A DNA stretch of 64,000 nucleotides from Actinospica robiniae DSM 44927 (GTDB lineage: Bacteria; Actinomycetota; Actinomycetes; Streptomycetales; Catenulisporaceae), in assembly GCF_000504285.1 (NCBI RefSeq), contig NZ_KI632511.1:2353372-2417371 (forward strand), given 5' to 3'. A program made the position numbers and the translations under genes. This document shows, one piece after another, positions 7,136 to 15,841 of the stretch. Under the pieces are notes generated by a model. That model searched no databases, was not told the origin of the DNA, and saw only the letters and a list, made by a program, of their open reading frames with translations. The number at the start of each line of letters is the position of its first letter. Positions within the stretch are counted from its first letter, which is position 1.

Positions 7136-8560
7136 AGTGGTGCCGGGATCGCGGACGCTCTGGCACGCGAAATCGAGCCGCTGCCCTCGGGAACTCGGAT
7201 CGCGACGCACCGAGAGCTGGTGCGCAGGTTCGCCGCGAGCGGCACCACGATCTCGCAAGCGCTATCGCTACTCACCCAACGCGGCCTGATCGCCTCCCGG
7301 CCCGGCGCCGGCACGTTCCGCACCGAGACGCGAGCGAGGAAGCCGGCCGGCGACACATCCTGGCAGTCCGCCGCGCTCGATCGAGCGGACCAGGACCTCG
7401 AAGGCGGCGCGCTCCCCCGGAGCTTCAAGGCGCCCGCCCTGCTCGGCACGCTCGCGACCGCCGGGCCGGACATCATCGACCTCAACGGCGGCTACCTCCA
7501 CCCCGACCTGCAGCCACTCCCTGCCCTGACTGCCGCCTCGGCCCGCGCCTCGAAGCGCGCCGGCGCTTGGGATCGCCCGTCGGTCAGCGGGGTGCCGGAG
7601 CTGCGCGACTGGTTCGCCGCGGACATCGGCGCGGGCCTCGGCCGGCAGGACATCCTGGTGTGCGGCGCGGGCCAATCGGCGCTCTCGACCGCGTTACGGG
7701 CGGTGTGCCGGCCGGGCGACGCGGTGGTCGTCGAGTCGCCGACGTACCCGGGCACGATCGCGGCCGCGCACGCGGCATCTCTGCGCACACTGCCCGTTCC
7801 GCTCGACCACGACGGCATGGACGTGGACGAGCTCGAGCGGACTCTGGCCCGCCGCCGCGCCCGCGTCATCGTCGTTCAGCCGCTGTATCAGAACCCGACC
7901 GGAGCATGCCTGTCGGCAGACCGCAGGCGGCAGATCCTGGCGATCGCCCGCAAGTACGGCGCGTTCGTGATCGAAGACGACTTCGCCCGGCACCTGGCCC
8001 ACGCCGACGCCGTGCCGGCGCCGAAGCCGATGATCGCCGAGGACGAGGACGGCCGGGTGATCCATATGCGATCCCTGACGAAGGCGACCTCGCCCAACCT
8101 TCGCGTGGGAGCGATCGCGGCGCGGGGCCCGGTGCTGGCCCGGCTGCGGTCGGCGCTCGTGATCGACACGATGTTCGTCCCGGCGCCACTGCAGCTGACC
8201 GCGCTCGAGTTGGTGACGGCGCCCAGCTGGAAGCGCGGCCTCGCGACACTCGCCCAGGCGCTCAAGCACCGTCGCGAGGTGGCCGTAGCGGCAGTGACGG
8301 CGACGTTCGGCCCCCACGCGTTGGCCCTCCGGCCGACCGGCGGCTACCACCTCTGGGTCGCGCTGCCCGCCCACCTCGACGACGCGAACTTCGTCGCCGC
8401 GGCGCTCGCTCACGACGTCGCGATCACCCCTGGCGCGTACTACCACGCCGCGGAGACCAGTGCCCTGCACGTCCGGCTGAGCTACATCGCAGCACCCTCA
8501 GCCGCCGACGTCGACGAGGGTATCCGCAGGTTGGCGCCGCTGCTCGCGCAGCAGTTGTAG
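7121..8560 (+). CDS. MocR/PdxR-type GntR regulator with aminotransferase domain
   Basis: A 479-residue fusion of a GntR winged helix (about residues 5-68, HRELVRRFAASGTTISQALS) to a fold-type I aminotransferase-like domain (about 105-479). The PLP lysine is Lys321 in SLTKATSPNLRVG; the YQNPTGACLSADRRRQIL and VIEDDF motifs are also present. Such proteins sense PLP or amino-acid external aldimines and control neighbouring transport or biosynthesis genes. The ATG at 7121 lies on the start codon of the divergent EamA gene and no ribosome site precedes it, so translation may be leaderless. Confidence 0.9.
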   Translation: MNNDSSGAGIADALAREIEPLPSGTRIATHRELVRRFAASGTTISQALSLLTQRGLIASRPGAGTFRTETRARKPAGDTSWQSAALDRADQDLEGGALPRSFKAPALLGTLATAGPDIIDLNGGYLHPDLQPLPALTAASARASKRAGAWDRPSVSGVPELRDWFAADIGAGLGRQDILVCGAGQSALSTALRAVCRPGDAVVVESPTYPGTIAAAHAASLRTLPVPLDHDGMDVDELERTLARRRARVIVVQPLYQNPTGACLSADRRRQILAIARKYGAFVIEDDFARHLAHADAVPAPKPMIAEDEDGRVIHMRSLTKATSPNLRVGAIAARGPVLARLRSALVIDTMFVPAPLQLTALELVTAPSWKRGLATLAQALKHRREVAVAAVTATFGPHALALRPTGGYHLWVALPAHLDDANFVAAALAHDVAITPGAYYHAAETSALHVRLSYIAAPSAADVDEGIRRLAPLLAQQL

Positions 8561-8567
8561 CGGAGAT

Positions 8568-9425
8568 CTAGCAGGCCTTTGACAGCGCGCACGGCCCCGT
8601 CGACAACGCCGCGAGCACGGCGCTCGACGAAGCGCCGTCCCAAGCCGCGCCCGGCTTGTCTCCGCTGTACGGCGCTACCCACACCGACAACTCGACCAGG
8701 TAGCCGTACGGCGCGGCGAGGTACTCGTGCACGGTCAGCGTCGTCCCGGTCGAGGTGGGGATGGTGATCGTGGCGGAGTATCCCGCGCGGGTGGACGAGA
8801 CGCTCGTGAGCTTCGCGCCCGTGGCGGTGGCGGCGCACTTGCTGATCTGGCTCACCAGGTCCGTGTAGAGCATGTAGATGCCCTGGATGTCGCCGCTGCT
8901 GGTATCCCCGGTCGACAGGACCGTCTCTTGTGCGGTCCAGTCGTCCTGGCCGCCGGTGCCGCCCGAGGTGGGCGTCAGGTCGGCCTGCGCGGCCGGGAAC
9001 GCGGCCAGCTCGGACTTGTCATCGGCGCTGAGGGCCGGTTGGCAATCCTGCACTGCCGTCAGCACGGGCACGCTCGCCTTCTTGTCGACGGCGGCCGGGG
9101 ATCGCCAGTGGTACGCGGCGTAGAGCGGGATCGCGGAAGGATTCGTCCAGACGCCGGCGGGCAGGGCGGCGGAGGCGTATCCGCCCCCTGCGGCGGACGT
9201 GGCCGGGCTCGACGCGCCGACGCCGAGTCCAGCGCCCGTGCTCGGGCCCGGGCTCGGGCTCGCCGCGGTGTCCGTGGCCCCGGCGCTACTCCCCAGGTGC
9301 GCACTGCTCACGCCCGCGAGCGAGGACGGGCTGCCGCCACCGGAACAGCCGGTGAGCGCGAGCGCCAGCGCCGCGGCGACCACGCCCGGCAGCAGGGCAC
9401 GAAGGCCGGCGTGCTCAGTACCCAA
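8568..9425 (-). CDS. Putative secreted lipoprotein of a WXG100 operon
   Basis: A 285-residue protein of unknown function. It begins with a lipoprotein signal peptide ending in the lipobox LTGC (Cys27), followed by a Ser/Gly/Ala/Pro-rich spacer to about residue 90 and a folded-looking domain containing three to four Cys (CQPAL, KCAAT, CALSKAC). The start is TTG at 9425: GGAGG lies 8 nt upstream, inside the end of the transglycosylase gene, and the genes overlap by 11 bp. It is the last gene of the WXG100 operon, suggesting a cell-surface partner. Confidence 0.75.
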   Translation of the reverse strand: MGTEHAGLRALLPGVVAAALALALTGCSGGGSPSSLAGVSSAHLGSSAGATDTAASPSPGPSTGAGLGVGASSPATSAAGGGYASAALPAGVWTNPSAIPLYAAYHWRSPAAVDKKASVPVLTAVQDCQPALSADDKSELAAFPAAQADLTPTSGGTGGQDDWTAQETVLSTGDTSSGDIQGIYMLYTDLVSQISKCAATATGAKLTSVSSTRAGYSATITIPTSTGTTLTVHEYLAAPYGYLVELSVWVAPYSGDKPGAAWDGASSSAVLAALSTGPCALSKAC

Positions 9426-10305
9426 CGTACGATCCTCCGTTGTCGACGTTCTTGACTCCGGGTACGTTCTGGATCGAGCCGTACCGGCTGAGCGCGTATC
9501 TGACCCCTGCGATGATGTTGTCGACCGGGTTGTAGATGTCGTTGTGGCCCGCGAGCTTGTAGGCGTCGAAGGTGGTGCCGATCGTCTGCATCAGCCCGCG
9601 GGAGGGGTCTCCGGCCTTGGCGTTGCTGTCCCAGTTGTTGATGGCGTTGGGATTGCCGCCGGACTCGTGCTCGATGATGAGCAGCACGCCGGCCTGGTCG
9701 AGTTCGCTCGCGGGCACGCCGTTGGCCTCGAGGATCTTGAAGGCCTCGCCGATCCACGCGTTGACTTGCTGCTGGTTGGCGTAGTGGGCCGGCCCGGACG
9801 GCTGGACCGAGCCGCCGCCCCCGCCGGAGCCGGAACCGCCGCCGGAGCTCGAACCGCCCGAACCGCCGCCGGAACCGGAGCCGCCGCCGGACCCGCCGTG
9901 TCCGCTCCCGCCCGCGGTGACGGTGGACCCGCCGCCGTGCGGCCCGCTCGCTTTCTTCGCCTTCGCCTGCGCCTCCTGCGCCGCCTTCAGTTTGGCCGTG
10001 ATCTCGGCCTCGGCCTTCTCGTAGTTGGCGTGGTTCTGTTCGAGCGAGGAGACGTCCTGTGCCAGGCCCTGCGCGAGGGTGCCGGCCGCCTTGGCCGCCT
10101 CCGCCAGGGCGGCGAAGGCGGCGGCCAGCGGAACCTCGCCGGCCAGCCCGTCGATGAGCGCGGTCGGGATGGCGCTCTCGAGGCTGCCGTGTACGGATTG
10201 GAGCTGCTGGCTGATCTTGCCCACCGTCTGCGCCGCGGATTGCCACGTCTTCGTCAGTGAACTGACGGAGTCGAGGTCGACCTGGTACTGGCCGCTGCCG
10301 GACAT
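9415..10305 (-). CDS. ESX-like protein with C-terminal lytic transglycosylase domain
   Basis: A 296-residue protein with three parts. Residues 1-115 are helical with heptad-like spacing, as in EspC/WXG100-type type VII substrates; 120-170 is a Gly/Ser linker; 175-296 is an SLT lysozyme-like domain with catalytic Glu214 in IIEHESGGNP, then GDPSRGLMQTIGTTFDAY and DNIIAGVRYALSRYG. It should cleave peptidoglycan. There is no Sec signal peptide, so export by an ESX/type VII system is inferred. The start ATG follows GGGGAGGGG by 5 nt. The gene lies 13 bp after a WXG100 gene and overlaps the lipoprotein gene. Confidence 0.85.
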   Translation of the reverse strand: MSGSGQYQVDLDSVSSLTKTWQSAAQTVGKISQQLQSVHGSLESAIPTALIDGLAGEVPLAAAFAALAEAAKAAGTLAQGLAQDVSSLEQNHANYEKAEAEITAKLKAAQEAQAKAKKASGPHGGGSTVTAGGSGHGGSGGGSGSGGGSGGSSSGGGSGSGGGGGSVQPSGPAHYANQQQVNAWIGEAFKILEANGVPASELDQAGVLLIIEHESGGNPNAINNWDSNAKAGDPSRGLMQTIGTTFDAYKLAGHNDIYNPVDNIIAGVRYALSRYGSIQNVPGVKNVDNGGSYVGY

Positions 10306-10318
10306 CGTTGCCCCTCCC

Positions 10319-10696
10319 CTAACCGATCCCGGCGACGGCGTACGCGGCGGCGACCGCCGTGTGGGCCGCGTCGATCGCCCGGACCAGGCCGCTGATCTGA
10401 TCGCCACGCTGCTGCGCCCGCTTCTTGAACGCGTCCGCGGCCGCGCCCGACCAGTGGGTCGAGTCCACCGCGGCGGCCAGCCGGCCGCGCAGCGCGTTCG
10501 CCTCGTCGGCCAGCTGTTCGAGCTCCTTGACCGCCGAGCCGAGGCCGGCGCCGGTGATCACGTCGCGCAGCTTGCCCAGCATCGAGACGAGTTCGTCGAA
10601 CGCCGACTCTCCCGCGTGGACGACGTCGCCGAGGCCTTGTTCCCCGGCATGTACGACATCGCCCAAACCGTGCTCGACGTCTCCCAAAAGGCCCAT
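10319..10696 (-). CDS. WXG100-like (ESAT-6 family) protein
   Basis: A 125-residue protein with two long helices joined by HWSGAAADAFKKRA, which holds the W-x-G turn (Trp82-Gly84) of the WXG100 fold, and no signal peptide. The N-terminal 30 residues contain two near-identical 11-residue repeats (GLGDVVHAGEQ, GLGDVVHAGES) ahead of the WXG domain, an unusual extension. It heads an operon with the transglycosylase protein, so the two may be exported as a pair. No EccC, EccD or EsxAB-type genes occur in the window, so the secretion machinery must be elsewhere. Confidence 0.82.
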   Translation of the reverse strand: MGLLGDVEHGLGDVVHAGEQGLGDVVHAGESAFDELVSMLGKLRDVITGAGLGSAVKELEQLADEANALRGRLAAAVDSTHWSGAAADAFKKRAQQRGDQISGLVRAIDAAHTAVAAAYAVAGIG

Positions 10697-10849
10697 GACC
10701 CTGCCCCCTTACCTCGCGATCAGATCCGATCAATGACGTCGGCGCGGCCGCATCCCGTGTTTCCCGTAGGAGGCCGAGCCTAGTCCAAACGGTCCGGACC
10801 AGGCCAGCATTCGCGAGAATGGAGGTACCGAAATGACAACTCCGGCAGG

Positions 10850-11923
10850 TCACGGCAGCAGGAGGTTGACGTCTCCGAATTCATGCCAGAGGTAGGCCTC
10901 TGCGATGGCTTCGGCATAGCAGAGATCGAGCAGCGGGCGGCCGGCCACGGCTTCGAGCATGAGCAGGTGCGAGGCGCGCGGCTCGTGCCAGCCGGTGAGC
11001 AGTCCGTCCACCGCCTGCACGCCGCGCTCGGGCGTGATGACCAGATCGGTCCACCCGTCCGCCGCCCGCATCCGGCCGTCCCGGCCGACGGCCGACTCCA
11101 GGGCCCGCACGGCCGTCGTGCCGACGGCCACGACCCTGCCGCCCGCCTCGTGCGTCCGCTCGACCAGGCGTGCCGTGCGCTCGGGCACCTTGAACCGCTC
11201 GGCGTACGGGGCCTCGTGCGCCTCCGGCGATGCGACGCCGGTGTGCAGCGTGATCGTCGCGATCGGGGTGCCGCGCCGTTCGATCTCGGCGACGACTTCG
11301 GCGGTGAACGGCCGGGCCGCGCTCGGCATCTCGCTGCTGCCGGGTTCGGTGGCGAATACCGTCTGGTAGGCCTCGATCGGCCACTCCCGGTCCACGTAGC
11401 CGTAGCGGATCGCCTTGCCGTACCAGGCCAGATAGGCCACCAGCGACAATCCGCGCGGCAGGCTCAGCCGCGCGAACCAGAGCCGGTCGGTGAACCGCTC
11501 GGTGAGCCGGGCGTGGGCCCGGCCGGGCAGCGTGACGACGAGTCCGGCCCGGGCCGGAGACTCGGCCGGGGCGTAGTACCGGGCCGCGCCGCCGTCGGGG
11601 GACGGTTCGCGCAATTCGACCAGGTAGGCGCCGCGGTCGTCCGGCTCCGCCGAGGAGACGTGCAGCGCGATCTGGCGGCCGTCGGCCAGCACGCCGCTCA
11701 GCGCGGCGGGCAGCGTGCCCGAGTTGTTGACGACGAGCAGGTCACGCGGCGTCAGAAGCGCGGGCAGGTCGGTGAACGCGTGGTGTTCGGTGCTCATCCG
11801 CCCGCGGTAGCCCACCACCATCCGCACGCCGTCCCGGGACAGGCCGCGGGCTTCGGCCGGCTCGTGTGCGGTCAGTTCGTCCGGGACGTCGAAATCGAAC
11901 CCGGTCTCCAGGCTGATCGTCAT
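10850..11923 (-). CDS. queA: S-adenosylmethionine:tRNA ribosyltransferase-isomerase (QueA family)
   Basis: A 357-residue member of the QueA family, which transfers and isomerises the ribosyl group of SAM onto 7-aminomethyl-7-deazaguanine in tRNA to make epoxyqueuosine. Recognisable features are the N-terminal DLLVVNNSGTLPAAL, the central ITLHTGVASPEAHEA, the RVVAVGTTAVRALESA stretch and the late GLLTGWHEPRASHLLML. It is coupled to an upstream SDR gene (1-bp gap, AGGAGG before the ATG). No other queuosine genes are in the window, and such orphan actinobacterial members may act on another substrate. Confidence 0.85.
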   Translation of the reverse strand: MTISLETGFDFDVPDELTAHEPAEARGLSRDGVRMVVGYRGRMSTEHHAFTDLPALLTPRDLLVVNNSGTLPAALSGVLADGRQIALHVSSAEPDDRGAYLVELREPSPDGGAARYYAPAESPARAGLVVTLPGRAHARLTERFTDRLWFARLSLPRGLSLVAYLAWYGKAIRYGYVDREWPIEAYQTVFATEPGSSEMPSAARPFTAEVVAEIERRGTPIATITLHTGVASPEAHEAPYAERFKVPERTARLVERTHEAGGRVVAVGTTAVRALESAVGRDGRMRAADGWTDLVITPERGVQAVDGLLTGWHEPRASHLLMLEAVAGRPLLDLCYAEAIAEAYLWHEFGDVNLLLP

Positions 11924-11924
11924 C

Positions 11925-12686
11925 TCAGACCTCCTCCTTGAGCAGCTCGGTGGCGAGGTAGCGGCCGGAGGCGGGGGACGTCTCCAGCAGGCGGATGAAG
12001 GCCGGCGTGACGTCGGCGGGATGCGGCAGGTCGGAATGGTCGACGCCCGGCTCGGCGTCGTCGTGCATCTGCGTGTTCATGTCGCCCGGGTCGACCGACC
12101 ACACGGTGAGCGCCGGCTCCTCCAGCGCCAGGATCGCCGAAGCGTGGTCGAGGGCTGCCTTGCTCGCGCCGTACCCGCCCCAGCCCGGGTACGCCTCGGC
12201 CGCCGCGTCGGAGGAGACGTTGATGATCCGGCCCTGCTTGCGCCGCAGCTGCGGCAGCACCAGCTGGGTCAGTGCGAGCGGGCCGAGCACGTTGACCTCG
12301 AAGGTCTCGAGCAGGCCGACCAGCGGGAACTGGGCGAGGGTGGGCATGGCCTCGCCCTCGAGGTCGAATCCGACCAGGGTGGAGGCGTTGTTGACCAGCA
12401 GGTCGGCTCCGCCGAACTCGGCGGCGGCGTGGGCGAGCTCGGCGCGGTGGTCGTCGTCGACGACGCTGCCGGGCAGCGCGGTCACCTCGGTCAGCTCGCC
12501 CAGCTCGGCGGCCGCGCGTTCGAGCCGCTCGGCGCCGCGGGCGGTGAGCACGAGGCGCCAGCCCCGCCCGGCGAGTTCGCGGGCGAGTTCGAGCCCGAGT
12601 CCGGCGGAGGCTCCGGTGATCACGGCGACCGGCTTGGAGTCGCGCAGCTGTGTCTGGCGCGGGGGGTTCTGATCCGTCTTCGTCAT
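11925..12686 (-). CDS. Short-chain dehydrogenase/reductase
   Basis: A 253-residue classical SDR, an NAD(P)-dependent oxidoreductase. The cofactor motif TGASAGLGLELA is at residues about 23-34, NNAS follows about 75 residues later, and the catalytic Ser plus YGASK (Tyr/Lys) are in place. The ATG at 12686 has GGGAGAG 7 nt upstream. The stop lies one base before the ATG of the QueA-like gene, so the two are translationally coupled. Substrate unknown. It is divergent from the GAF histidine kinase operon. Confidence 0.9.
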   Translation of the reverse strand: MTKTDQNPPRQTQLRDSKPVAVITGASAGLGLELARELAGRGWRLVLTARGAERLERAAAELGELTEVTALPGSVVDDDHRAELAHAAAEFGGADLLVNNASTLVGFDLEGEAMPTLAQFPLVGLLETFEVNVLGPLALTQLVLPQLRRKQGRIINVSSDAAAEAYPGWGGYGASKAALDHASAILALEEPALTVWSVDPGDMNTQMHDDAEPGVDHSDLPHPADVTPAFIRLLETSPASGRYLATELLKEEV

Positions 12687-12751
12687 GCCCCGACTCTCCC
12701 GCCGGGCCGGGCGGGCGGTGATCGGGCGCGGGGCCCGGACTGCCCGGGACC

Positions 12752-12767
12752 TTGGTCCTAGGACCAA
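12752..12767. promoter_or_regulatory. Perfect 16-bp palindrome in the SDR/kinase divergent promoter
   Basis: TTGGTCCTAGGACCAA is a perfect palindrome 54 bp before the kinase start and 66 bp before the SDR start. It has the GGnCC-type core seen in boxes of NarL/DosR-like regulators, so autoregulation by the adjacent response regulator is plausible but not shown. Confidence 0.55.
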
Positions 12768-12820
12768 CGGCCGTATACCGCCGGATGTCCTCCCACCAGC
12801 CCGGGCGGTACCGTGAGGTC

Positions 12821-14008
12821 ATGCCCACCAAGCAAGGCAGAGCCGCCGCGTTGGCCGCCATGAGCGAGTTGAGCGAAGCAGTGCTCGCCGTGACCAGGCA
12901 CCTGGACACCTCCGCGGTGCTGCGCACGATTTTGCGCACCGCCCGCGAACTTGTCGGGGCCGAGTACGCGGCGCTCGGCGTGCCGGACGGCGCCGGGTCC
13001 TTCGCGCGGTTCCTGGTCGAGGGCGTCACCGACGAGCAGTGGCGGGCGATCGGGCCGCTGCCGCGCCAGCACGGCATGCTCGGGGTGATGATGCAGGACC
13101 CGCATCCGCAGCGGCTCGACGACATCACCGCGGACGCCCGCTTCAACTGGTGGCCGGCCGCGCACCCGAGGCTCAAGGGCTTCCTGGGCGTGCCGATCCG
13201 GGACGGCGAGGAGATCCTCGGCGCGCTGTTCATGGGCAACACCGACCCGGACGACGAGGGCTTCACCGAGGAGGACGAGGCGGTCCTGAAGATCCTGGCC
13301 GCGCACGCCGCGATCGCCCTCACGCACGCGCGCCTGTACGAGCGCGAGCGCGAGCTCGCGATCACCACCGAACGGGCCCGGCTGGCCCGGGAGCTGCACG
13401 ACGCGGTGGCGCAGAAGCTGTTCGCGCTGCGGCTGACCGCGAAGGCGGCGGGCTCGCTCATCGACACCGACCCGGCCCGGGCCCGCGAGCAGCTGGCCCA
13501 GGTGGGCGCGCTCGCCACCGAGGCCGCGGCCGAGCTGTCCACGGCGGTGGGCGAGCTGCGCACGCCGGATCTGGACGGGGACGGCCTGGCCGAGGCGCTG
13601 CGCAAGCAGGTCGCGGTGGTGGACCGGGCTCAGGCCTCGCACGGCGGCCCGAAGGTCTCCTTCCGCTGCTGCCCGTCGCCGCAGCTGCCGCCGACGCATG
13701 ATCAGGTCGTGTTACGGGTAGCGCAGGAGGCATTACACAATGCGCTCAGGCACTCGCAGGCGCAGCGGATCGACCTCTCGCTGTGCGCGATCCCCGAGCG
13801 CGGCGCGGCGGCCGGAGCCTTTCCGGGCGGCGCGCGGTTGATCGTGCGCGACGACGGCGTCGGGTTCGACGCGCAGACCGCCGGGCGGGGCCTCGGCCTG
13901 GTCTCGATGCGGGAGCGCGCCGACTCGGTGGGCGGTCGGCTGACCGTGCGCGCGAAGCCGGGCGAGGGCACAGTGATCGAGTTGGAGGTACCGGGTGGTC
14001 GGGGCTAG
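12821..14008 (+). CDS. GAF-domain sensor histidine kinase, NarL/DevS-like
   Basis: A 395-residue soluble sensor kinase. A single GAF domain (about residues 25-170) resembles those of DevS/DosT ([43 protein letters not shown]). The dimerisation and phospho-acceptor region has His193 in [13 protein letters not shown] (HisKA_3), and the ATPase domain has the N box [12 protein letters not shown] and G boxes DDGVGFD and [13 protein letters not shown]. There are no membrane helices, so it senses a cytoplasmic signal, possibly redox or a small ligand. The start ATG has GAGG 3 nt upstream. It overlaps the response regulator by 14 bp. Confidence 0.9.
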   Translation: MPTKQGRAAALAAMSELSEAVLAVTRHLDTSAVLRTILRTARELVGAEYAALGVPDGAGSFARFLVEGVTDEQWRAIGPLPRQHGMLGVMMQDPHPQRLDDITADARFNWWPAAHPRLKGFLGVPIRDGEEILGALFMGNTDPDDEGFTEEDEAVLKILAAHAAIALTHARLYERERELAITTERARLARELHDAVAQKLFALRLTAKAAGSLIDTDPARAREQLAQVGALATEAAAELSTAVGELRTPDLDGDGLAEALRKQVAVVDRAQASHGGPKVSFRCCPSPQLPPTHDQVVLRVAQEALHNALRHSQAQRIDLSLCAIPERGAAAGAFPGGARLIVRDDGVGFDAQTAGRGLGLVSMRERADSVGGRLTVRAKPGEGTVIELEVPGGRG

Positions 14009-14690
14009 TACGGGCGGGGCCGCCGGCGGGGCGGCGGCACGGCGTATCCGTGTGCTGATCGCGGACGACCATCCGATGGTGCGCCAGGGCCTGCGGGTCT
14101 TCCTCGAGCTGGAGCCGGATCTCGAGGTGGTGGGCGAGGCGGTCGACGGTGCGGAGACGGTGCGGCTGGCCGGCGAGCTGGACCCGGACGTGGTGCTGCT
14201 CGACCTGGTCATGCCGGTGGTCGACGGCCTGGCGGCGCTGGAGCAGTTGGCCGAGCAGGGCTTGGCCGAGCGGGTGCTGATGGTCACCAGCTTCGGCGAG
14301 TATCGCAGTGCTCTTCCCGCGCTGCGGGCCGGTGCGCGCGGGTACATCTCGAAGGAGGTGGACCCGGCCGCGCTGGCCACGGCGGTGCGGGCGGTCGCGG
14401 CCGGGCACGTGCTGCTCGGTCCGCAGGTGGCGGCGCAGCTGCTGTCCCAGGCGGGTTCGAGCGCGTCGGCCGGCGGGGCGTCCGGCCGGGAGCCGCAGGG
14501 CCCGCAGCTGACGGCGCGTGAGCACGAGGTGCTGGACCTGATCGCGGCCGGGCGTTCGAATCGGGAGATCGCGCGCAGCCTGAACGTGGCGGAGAAGACG
14601 GTCAAGACGCACGTGTCCAACATCCTGATGAAGCTCGGCGTCGCGGACCGCACGCAGGCCGCGCTCTGGGCCGTGCGGCATCAGGAGTGA
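13995..14690 (+). CDS. NarL/LuxR family response regulator
   Basis: A 231-residue response regulator. The receiver domain (about residues 17-135) has the acidic pair in [11 protein letters not shown], the phospho-acceptor Asp70 in VVLLDLVMP, and Lys119 in GYISKEVD. The C-terminal LuxR HTH (about 165-225) reads [20 protein letters not shown] then [15 protein letters not shown] start at 13995, with GGAGG 6 nt upstream inside the kinase gene. It is the cognate partner of the GAF kinase and probably binds the nearby palindrome at 12752-12767. Confidence 0.92.
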   Translation: MVGASTGGAAGGAAARRIRVLIADDHPMVRQGLRVFLELEPDLEVVGEAVDGAETVRLAGELDPDVVLLDLVMPVVDGLAALEQLAEQGLAERVLMVTSFGEYRSALPALRAGARGYISKEVDPAALATAVRAVAAGHVLLGPQVAAQLLSQAGSSASAGGASGREPQGPQLTAREHEVLDLIAAGRSNREIARSLNVAEKTVKTHVSNILMKLGVADRTQAALWAVRHQE

Positions 14691-14694
14691 CGAG

Positions 14695-15840
14695 TCAGCG
14701 GTCGAGCGCGGCCCGAACGTGCCGCAGAAGCTCGCGTCCCGCATCAGTATCGAACCAGGCTGTGTGGTCGATGAGGTAGCGATAGGCGAGCTCTGCGTTC
14801 TCCGTCGACCGGGTGATGCCGGCGAAGTAGTCGAGTTCGCTGAGCGCGAAGTCGACGTGGCACAGCGGCAGCAGCTCCGGAAGCGCGGCCCGCTCGGCGT
14901 CGGTAAGCTTCCTGACCTCCTCGTATCCCTCGATCAGCGCCTGCGCGGCGTCCGCGTGTACGGCCGCCTCGCCGCTCTCGGCCAGGCGGACCCACTCGAT
15001 CGCGTTGCGCTCGATGGCCAGTGCGAGATCGTGCACGGCGAACGCGCGATCGGCCAGGTTGAAGTCGATCACGGTGACGGCCTCGTCGCCGCGCCACAAC
15101 AGGTTCGAGGCGTGCAGGTCGTTGTGCGTCCACAGCGGTTCGAGCTCGTCGAGAAACGGCCGTAGACGTTTCCAGTAGGGCAAATGCAGCCGCCGGAGCT
15201 GCTCGGGCCAGTCGGGCCAACGCCACATCTCGGCCTCGAGGGCCGGACGTAGCGCCAGGTATCGGCCGGCTGCGGCGATCGGGTCCGTGCGGTCGCCGAA
15301 GATCGTGAAGCCGCCGACCAGCGGAGCAGGACTGCGGTCCGGCGCGTCGTAGCCCGCCGCGGCCGCGTGCAAGGTCGCGAGCGTCCGCCCGGCCGAGCGC
15401 GCGTGCGCCAGCGACAGGAACGGCGACCACGAGATCGCATCCCGGTAGACGTCGTCTCCCTCGCCGACCTCGTGCACCTCGTAGGTCCACTCGCCGTTGT
15501 CGCCGCCGGCCGTCACGGTCCGGCCGAAACGGTCCGGCAGCACGCGCACGACCGGCGCGCCGTGCGCGAGGAGATGGGCGAGGAAGGCGTGTTCCTCCTC
15601 CATGCTCCGCCTGCTGCGGACGCTGGAGTGGTGCCGTTTGACGAAGAGCCTCGTGCCCGCGCTCGTGCGCACGAGCGCGGCCGCCGAGAGTGGACGCGGC
15701 GAGTGCCACTCCACCTCGGCCAGGCCGCCCGCCTCGGGATACGTCCGCAGCAGCATCTCGAGGTCGATCGGGTGCAGCGTCGGCCAGTCCGCCTCGGCCG
15801 GCTCCGAACCCATGCCGTGCACCAGGTGCGGTGATCCCAT
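14695..15840 (-). CDS. APH-fold small-molecule kinase
   Basis: A 381-residue aminoglycoside-phosphotransferase/choline-kinase fold protein. The ATP lysine is in RLFVKRHHSS, the catalytic loop is LWTHNDLHASNLLW, and the metal-binding Asp follows in VTVIDFNLADRAF. Members phosphorylate aminoglycosides, homoserine, choline or thiamine. It starts one base after the stop of the thiamine-precursor-type ABC ATPase with no ribosome site of its own, so it is translated by coupling. That suggests phosphorylation of the imported compound, for example a thiamine precursor; this is an inference. Confidence 0.8.
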   Translation of the reverse strand: MGSPHLVHGMGSEPAEADWPTLHPIDLEMLLRTYPEAGGLAEVEWHSPRPLSAAALVRTSAGTRLFVKRHHSSVRSRRSMEEEHAFLAHLLAHGAPVVRVLPDRFGRTVTAGGDNGEWTYEVHEVGEGDDVYRDAISWSPFLSLAHARSAGRTLATLHAAAAGYDAPDRSPAPLVGGFTIFGDRTDPIAAAGRYLALRPALEAEMWRWPDWPEQLRRLHLPYWKRLRPFLDELEPLWTHNDLHASNLLWRGDEAVTVIDFNLADRAFAVHDLALAIERNAIEWVRLAESGEAAVHADAAQALIEGYEEVRKLTDAERAALPELLPLCHVDFALSELDYFAGITRSTENAELAYRYLIDHTAWFDTDAGRELLRHVRAALDR

Positions 15841-15841
15841 A

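Noticed and set aside
14541-14570. tRNA T-loop-like GTTCGAATC
   Set aside because: It lies in the LuxR HTH coding sequence and no cloverleaf can be built around it.
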